Positions 32,701-38,666 of a DNA stretch of 38,666 bases are shown piece after piece; position 1 is the first letter of the stretch, and every line of letters begins with the position of its first letter. The notes under the pieces are model-generated. The model saw only the letters and a program-made list of their open reading frames with translations. It made no database searches and was not told the DNA's origin. Location: NCBI GenBank assembly GCA_964058805.1, contig CAXKVV010000880.1, positions 1 to 38,666 on the forward strand, in the 5' to 3' direction. This stretch comes from Schoenoplectus triqueter (taxonomy: Eukaryota; Streptophyta; Magnoliopsida; Poales; Cyperaceae). The position numbers were made by a program, and so were the translations under genes.

Positions 32701-34720
32701 GTCTGAACACACAAGAGGAGACGGAGATCGGATCGAGAGACTGACATAAGAGATTCTGAGTTTGTTTTACTTTGATTATTGTAGTCTTGTTATTTTTGTT
32801 ATTCCTTGTATCATGTTCTCAGTACTCATTTTTTTTCTTTATTGTTTTTGTTATTTATCATCATGAGCTGCTAACTACTCTAGTTCTTAGAGGTTAGGAT
32901 TGTGAAATTTGAATTATAATTGCTTATTAGATGTTTTCTTATTTTGTGGTTGTGTTTTGTTTGTGTTGAGTAATATTTTTATATTTTTTATGCTTGCTTA
33001 ATTGTTGATGAACTGCTAGGGTAGGTCCCGAGCCATGGCCAAACTCTAGATTTGACCATCTAAGTTTCGAGTAGTTTATCAAAATCATTATAAGTACAAT
33101 AGGTAGATCTGAGATCTAAGATGGTAGATTAGGTTGTGTCCAAGATGTTGAACCTCGCTTAAATCGAGAGATCGAATGTGCCTACAGAAAATCAGCACTC
33201 AAACTAATAGATCTAATTTAACATGCGAGAGTTGAGGTTTATGTAAACTTTGAAACCCTGAACTAATCATCAACTAAATAAATAAACCAACATGTGAGAG
33301 TTATGGTTTATTATCTAGGTATTGTTCATTTAGGATTTGCACACATCATCGAAGAAGTGACATTTGATTGATAGTTGTAAATCATTTGTGTCCTCTACGG
33401 GTCGTGTGTGAGAGCATACAAGTTGTATAGACCAGATCCAAGTTAAAACCGAACTAAATCCAGAAACACTATTTAATTAATACAAAACCCCATAAAAATA
33501 TTTTCTATTTTATATTTACTTAAATATCAAAAACCAACTACTTGAACAAACTATCCTTTTATTATTTTCGCACCTCTAAAACAAACCCTCATTTCAGCCT
33601 GTGGTTCAACACCCTTATTATACTTAACGTAATTTGTACATTTGCGGCCGAATTAAAGTACTATTAAGGACTATAAATTTTAAAGGTCAGCGCACACGCT
33701 CGACACGTATCACTATACTATATTATAAAGAGCATATGGATTGGTTTCGTCCAGTAATATTATTAGATAATATATAATGTGTGAAACCCCATAAAATTTT
33801 AAATAATAAAATATATAAACTTTATTTAAAAATAGAGTATGAGAAAAATATGTATAGTAAAATTTTAAAAATCTATAAAGAAGAAATTTAAATTTTAAGA
33901 ACAAAACCAAAAATTAAATTAAAATATAATACTTTAAAACTTAATTGTCTAGATGAAATAGAAATATCTTGGTCATTTTTAAAATGAATCAATGATAATT
34001 GTCATTTTTAAAATAATTGTTAAGTCTTAATGAAGAAGAAGAAAATAATTAATTTAAGTGAATATGAAGTTAATGAATTCAAAGATTTGGATTAATTAAG
34101 GAATATACATTTATTAGATATCGCACAAATAAAATAGCCAAAACATATTTTAAAAATCAATGAGTTAATCACTTAGTAAGATCTAAAAATCAGACTGTCG
34201 CGTGAATGACCATACAAAATCAATCACAAAAGAGCCGTCCGTCTCAAAATCAATACCTTTTTTTTCTTTCTTTTCCCTTATTTTCCTCCTCATTTTCTTC
34301 ACCCTTACCGGCTCATCCTCTCTCCCCATGTCTCAGGTTGAATACATTATTGGGGTGAATAAGAAATTTGAGAATACGGGTGACCAATGAGTCATGGGCG
34401 TTCCCTATTCTATTTTTCCTTTTCCTAAGTGGGTCTAGGCCTTTGCGAGGGTCGAGTGGCATTGGCAATGATAATCAAGTGTTTTATATTATTCAAGAAT
34501 CAAGACTTTCCAACAATTTATCAGATGTTTGCTAGAAACAAATGGATTCGCATACTCGACGCATGCAAATAGACGGAACTAGACGATGCAAGTGGCAATA
34601 CATATTACAAACTGCAAGGCATCTTTCTAAGGTATTCAACTTGACAGAAGGGTGACTAAGTATTATATCATTCATTAGCCAGACTACATCCAGAAATATA
34701 GGGAAATATACTTCTCAAGT
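32701..34720. other. AT-rich intergenic DNA with a second diverged LTR-leader-like block
   Basis: Around 33,598-33,660, TGTGGTTCAACACCC...TTTGCGGCCGAATTAAAGTA repeats in degenerate form the block at 32,597-32,660 (TGTGGTTCGACACC...TTGCGGCTGAAATT). This suggests nested or related retroelement remnants. Small direct repeats such as the CAACATGTGAGAGTTATGG and ATGCGAGAGTTGAGG variants occur near 33,220-33,310. The rest (33,700-34,720) is very AT-rich. A 62-codon ORF at 34,202 with a CT-rich centre could be a fragment. No gene supported. Confidence 0.45.
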
Positions 34721-34722
34721 TC

Positions 34723-37700
34723 TTACAAATGTTTCGTGTTTTCTTCTACCAATTCAATACAGCGATAAAGAACCAACAAAACTGGGTTTAACCCGCACAA
34801 AAGATGATCTGCAAGCTCACTGCCACCATTTTCATTGCCAGATCTGATGCCAGTTACCAGCGTTCTAAGCGGGAGAAGCCATTCTGAATACATTTTTTGC
34901 AATACTTGTTGGGTCAGCACTTTTGTCCCATTAGATTGACCTGGAGGGAAAAAAATGTTAAGTGAGCACTTATTCCTTAATTAAGCAGCATGGCTTCACA
35001 GGAGCTTATTATGGAAATGCAAGACACTACAGAAGCCAGTAAACAATTTAAAATTTGAATTACTACAGCACCAAGGACCAGTCAACAGAAGGCATGACAT
35101 TATGCTAAATCAACACAGTGAATGGTAATAATAGAAGTACAAGGGCCAAGTTCTGCTGGCAACAGTATTTCTATGTGCTTCTTTCCCCAAGTACATATCC
35201 TTGTAGTACTGTACCGTGCAGTGGGCAGCAAATTTAACCCGGACCATCAGATCTTTATCATGGGCAGGACAGTCAGTTCGGCGATGATTTAGATTCACAG
35301 GGCTGCCCACTACACCCATGAAGTACTACAAGGGATGTATCTGAGTAAATTGGATACATCCCTTTTTCCCCCACCCCTAAAGGACTCCCTGATTTTCTAG
35401 TAAATTGGATCACTAATACAAGCAGGAAACTTATTAGATTAGTTTGTACTTGGATAGTAATAATCCAGTAGTAGATAACATACCAAACTGCACATTACTC
35501 GTCAGATCAATTTGTTATGTGTTAGTTGCTATATATTAATCAAGGATCTTTTAATGCAGCTGGTTGTTCCAAGTACATTTTTTCCAGGTTCAATATTTTT
35601 CTTTTCTTTACATATGCCTTTCTCGGGACTTGAACTTGTGTCAATCCATGGAGAAACACGACCCATTACTATATTACCATCTGTACAGGGTCAGGTCTGC
35701 AGTTCTTCCAGGTTTAATATTAGTATAACTCAATATCCATAGGAAGGATGCTTACCTGTTGATTCTTTTATAAGCAGGAATCTGAGCAAGTTAAGAGCAG
35801 ATAACACCTGAAAATTCAAAATTATTTTGATTTTAAAATTTAAATAAAAGAGAACAGACTCAAAATGAAAACAAATATTAAAAAAGGGTCGAACTTGGTA
35901 ATATACCGGCTCACTATCATCAGGAAATGAAGGTGGGCCTCCTCCAGGAGGCCTTAGCACAATCTCAACCAAATCAAGGGCACTGAAGCTCCAAGAAAAA
36001 TCTTCAATAGCATGTTGGTCATGGGTATTTTCATAATTTTTAGCATCTTTGTGGTAGTGTCCAGCTGTCTGCTCTCTCACCATATCAATCAGAAGAGCTT
36101 TCTGTCAAATAAGTTGGACATTAATAACAGCAGACAATAAAGGTGCTTCTTAAGAAATGGTGATTGCTCCTTAAGATGCATGAATCTTGGCAGTTACTTG
36201 AAGGTAAACTCCATCTTCATATATGTTTGATTAACGCTCAGATAAAAATGTAGGAAAGCACCCAAAAAAAAAGTAAAACCATGAACAAAACGAACTCACT
36301 GCTGCTTCTACAGCACAGGTGCTTATTGCTAGTGGGACTAACCAGTAGCAGCGAAGACTGAGATTGCAAAGTTTGATTTTGCATTATTTACATAGAAGAA
36401 CTAACCATGGAAGGAGACATGCTATCTGTTATAAGAGCTTTTAGTATGTCAAACCGGTCAGAGGATGGAATCACTGCAATAATCTGACAATTACATGGCA
36501 TAAAAAAATATCATTCATCAATACACCTGAAGAACAAAATATCAGGATCTTTGAGAAGTTACCCTATAGGAAGGCATCTATACCAGTCAGGTTCAATAAA
36601 ACTTGCAATCAATGTGGATTTCAATTAGTTGGGCACCAACCAGACTCTTAACATTTGGGCACCATCAATGTACTCTTCATACCTAGACGGACAGTTTTAT
36701 GGTTCTACCCAAGCACTATGGTGATCCTCAGCACAGAGAAGAATTCAGTTCATGATCTTACCTTCTTTAACACAAAAAAAGCTTTTTTTCTCAGTGATCC
36801 ATCCATTGCACCCATCATAACCTTTTGGATAGCCTGATACATTAACCACATTCAGATCAATTAAAGTTCAAATAGTAAAGGGGGGAAGGAAGCGAGTGAT
36901 CCTTTGCACCCTCTTAACTCTTCAGAGAGCACATGAGGAGAACGGATGACCTTCAATAACCTCCTTATTTCTTTTATATCATCTAATTCAATGGAAGTAC
37001 CGTGGTTACTTGATACCAAAGGCAGATTGAAGTGAAACAAATGGCGGTAACTGACCCCCATTATTTATTCAAAAACCACTAATTTATCAATGATTTTATT
37101 ATATTTTTCATAGAAATTAGTAAATTTATTCATTATCGACCCTTAGATATCTACACAAATTTCCATTGTTGACTCCCATACTAAAAAAATTATACAAATT
37201 CTAATTATAATGTGTAATACAAAAACTCAGAATACTGATCCGCATAGAAAAGATTTCTGCCTCCGGCCCAGATTGATACTAACTAGAGGAGGGTTCAAAT
37301 GCCTCAATTTTTTTTTGCCCCAATCATGCGTACAATTTTTAAATTTCTAATAACACAAAATTTAAAACTAAAAAAAATAAAAATAAAACCGTTAGATTTG
37401 ATCTTGGTCATTAAGATTAAAATTTGTAACGTTTGAATATTATTTTATGTGACATCAAGAACTTGTAAGAATGGCACTATATGATTAATTCTGGACATTG
37501 ATTTTATGACCCGTTGATTTACATAAAATGAAAGTGAAAACAATGAATAATTTTTTGTGTGTAAGAAGAAAATTAATATAGATCAAATCTAATGGTTTTA
37601 TTTTGATATTTCAGTTTTAAAATTTGAGTTGTTAGAGATTTAAAAAGTTGAGGCATGATTGAGGCACAAATAATTGAGGCATTTGAATCCTCCTCTACTA

Positions 37701-38118
37701 ACTAAAAGAAAATTATAGAAGGGGTGTTTGGAGATGTTTACAATGGTTACAGAGATAATGAGACTTTCCTCAGTGCGTACAGGTTTACGAATATGTCTCA
37801 AGTTTTGTATGAAGCAAACAGTTAAGCTTCTCCCCAGAAAAGGCGTTACCTGAAGTGCTGTGAAAATGCTAGGTACAAAAGAGGAAACATCAAAGTGGCC
37901 TTTAGGTTCATCTAAGCTGTTTCCATCCAAAATACTGGATAAAATATCTAAAGCATGTTCCTTTATTTCCCAATCATAACTAACAGAGGAAAGAGGACAC
38001 TTCAGCATGCCAACTGCTTGCCAAATTTGAATCCAATTTTTCCGAATTTCCTTCACAACTAATTCCAATTCCTCTCCAATGGAATTTGCAATATCACCAT
38101 TTATATGACCCCATATCA
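34723..38118 (-). CDS. ALF4: ALF4 / glomulin-like protein, C-terminal six exons (5' end outside window)
   Basis: Minus-strand exons: 38,118-37,850; 36,833-36,762; 36,483-36,406; 36,101-35,907; 35,807-35,756; 34,940-34,723 (stop TAA). All have GT-AG borders, and the phases join without conflict over about 294 codons. Landmarks in order are IWGHINGDIANSIGEELELV, WQAVGMLK, DWEIKEHALDILSSILDGN, VSSFVPSIFTALQ and AIQKVMMGAMDGSLRKKAFF. Then come DRFDILKALITDSMSPSM, KALLIDMVREQ, ALDLVEIVLRPPGGGPPSFP, VLSALNLLRFLLIKESTG, YSEWLLPLRTLVTGI and LNPVLLVLYRCIELVEE. These match the C-terminal half of plant ABERRANT LATERAL ROOT FORMATION 4, an alpha-helical-repeat glomulin homologue that binds RBX1 and restrains SCF ubiquitin ligases, required for pericycle division in lateral root initiation. 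The first visible exon starts in phase (TG of a split codon), so N-terminal exons lie beyond 38,666. Nothing seen here is broken. Confidence 0.87.
36834..37849 (-). other. ALF4 intron with MITE and an unassigned ORF
   Basis: About 1-kb intron between the exon ending IFTALQ and the exon starting AIQKV. It contains the 410-bp MITE (listed separately). It also has a 66-codon minus-strand ORF (37,061-36,861) reading ELDDIKEIRRLLKVIRSPHV, then LSEELRGCKG, which looks protein-like. Direct splicing around it keeps the phase and the family sequence, so it is not part of ALF4 by this evidence. It may be a fragment of another gene or element. Confidence 0.55.
37286..37695. mobile_element. 410-bp MITE with long TIRs and 9-bp target-site duplication (Mutator-type)
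   Basis: The left end is GAGGAGGGTTCAAATGCCTC (37,286). The right end, reverse-complemented, is GAGGAGGATTCAAATGCCTC (37,695). The arms pair for about 120 bp, including AAAACC(G/A)TTAGATTTGATC. It is flanked by the perfect 9-bp duplication TACTAACTA at 37,277-37,285 and 37,696-37,704, the hallmark of Mutator-superfamily insertion. It is non-coding and sits in an ALF4 intron. Confidence 0.93.
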
Positions 38119-38666
38119 CTGAAAATAAAAAATCAGATGGGCACTATGAAGTAATTGCTAAGCTAAATAATAATGACATGTAATCTATTTGGAAATTATC
38201 AATAATTATTTGTTAAAAGAGTGACAAAAGGAACCACTCCAATTATGCTCTCAAAAAAACCTCAACTATAATATACAACAACAACAACAAAGCCTTTAAT
38301 CCCAAATAAATTGGGGTAAGCTAGAAATGAAACCCAATCCAAGATAAAAACCTCAACAATAGTATAGCCCTCCAAATTTTAAAATGGTCTGATACCTCCT
38401 TATTATGCCTTTGAAAGATCACAAATAATACCATTCCTCTCCCGAGTTTTTACAAGTTGTTCAACCCTCACCCCGTTTGAGCCCAATGAAAGAAAGAACA
38501 AAAAGGCAAGATAACAACTTCAACTGTGATAGAAGATGCTTCTGCACAGTTTTTTTTTATAACAATTATTTAAATAATCCTAATTTTAATAATAAGAGTG
38601 ATAAAATCAAAATTTTAAGAATGTGAATGGCAGTGGCGTCTTTCAAATTTTTTTTTTAAAATGCTG
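38119..38666 (-). other. ALF4 upstream intron (partial)
   Basis: Sequence 5' of the first visible ALF4 exon on the minus strand. The acceptor is TTATTTTCAG just before 38,118. It is AT-rich and contains the short LINE-tail insertion at 38,276-38,346. No further exon is recognisable up to the window edge. Confidence 0.6.
38276..38346 (-). mobile_element. 71-bp 5'-truncated LINE 3' tail with target-site duplication
   Basis: On the minus strand it reads TTGGGTTTCATTTCTAGCTT, ACCCCAATTTATTTGGGATT, AAAGGCTTTG and a (TTG)n tail. This is the same 3' terminus seen at the end of the intronic LINE near 26,510-26,570. It is flanked by 20-bp direct repeats with two mismatches (38,256-38,275 and 38,347-38,366, core AAAACCTCAAC). 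Extreme 5' truncation plus a target duplication of this size is typical of LINE integration. Confidence 0.85.

Overview
This is a plant (angiosperm) nuclear window. The evidence is spliced genes with plant-type orthologues (an ALY/THO4 mRNA-export adaptor and an ALF4-like protein), fragments of plastid genes (rpoB, ndhB, ycf2) in nuclear context, a degenerate plant LINE, and two Mutator-type MITEs. I cannot name the species.

Region 1 (1 to about 19,430) is one large GC-rich satellite array with a 58-bp monomer, about 330 copies, entering from beyond the left edge. The monomer reads, in three pieces, GCAAAACATGAAAACGGGAC / CCGACGCCCTCGGTACCGCC / GAAAACGAGTCCGGGCGC. One strand of the consensus has no stop codon in any frame. 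The many long ORFs here (up to 510 codons) are therefore by-products of the repeat, and I do not annotate them as genes. The array has internal structure: an inverted block (about 7,593-9,117), 174-bp trimers, a 464-bp (8-monomer) tandem duplication, and kilobase-scale segment copies 2,515 and 4,497 bp apart.

Region 2 (18,862-20,690) is the array edge. A piece of plastid rpoB has been co-duplicated with eight satellite monomers. Fragments of ndhB and ycf2 follow, the latter inside a pair of about 100-bp inverted repeats. This looks like a rearranged nuclear plastid insertion (NUPT) to which the satellite is joined.

Region 3 (20,700-23,760) is AT-rich. It holds one unassigned exon-like ORF and a 1.67-kb stretch bounded by inverted GGCTGCAAA ends.

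Region 4 (23,764 to about 30,100) is a complete minus-strand ALY/THO4 gene. It has six coding exons that join to 291 codons with consistent phases, one GC-AG intron, and a non-coding 5' leader exon. Intron 4 contains a dead LINE in the opposite orientation. A 219-bp MITE with a 10-bp target-site duplication sits just upstream of the gene.

Region 5 (30,420-34,700) has no recognisable gene. It holds diverged LTR-retrotransposon-like non-coding sequence.

Region 6 (34,723-38,666) is the 3' part (six exons) of a minus-strand ALF4/glomulin-like gene whose 5' exons lie beyond the window. One intron holds a 410-bp MITE with a 9-bp target-site duplication. The sequence upstream of the first visible exon holds a 71-bp LINE 3' tail flanked by a 20-bp imperfect target-site duplication.

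The two genes share an orientation but show no functional link. The features that most deserve a second look are the satellite-rpoB junction, the inversion breakpoint, and the GC-AG intron of the ALY gene.
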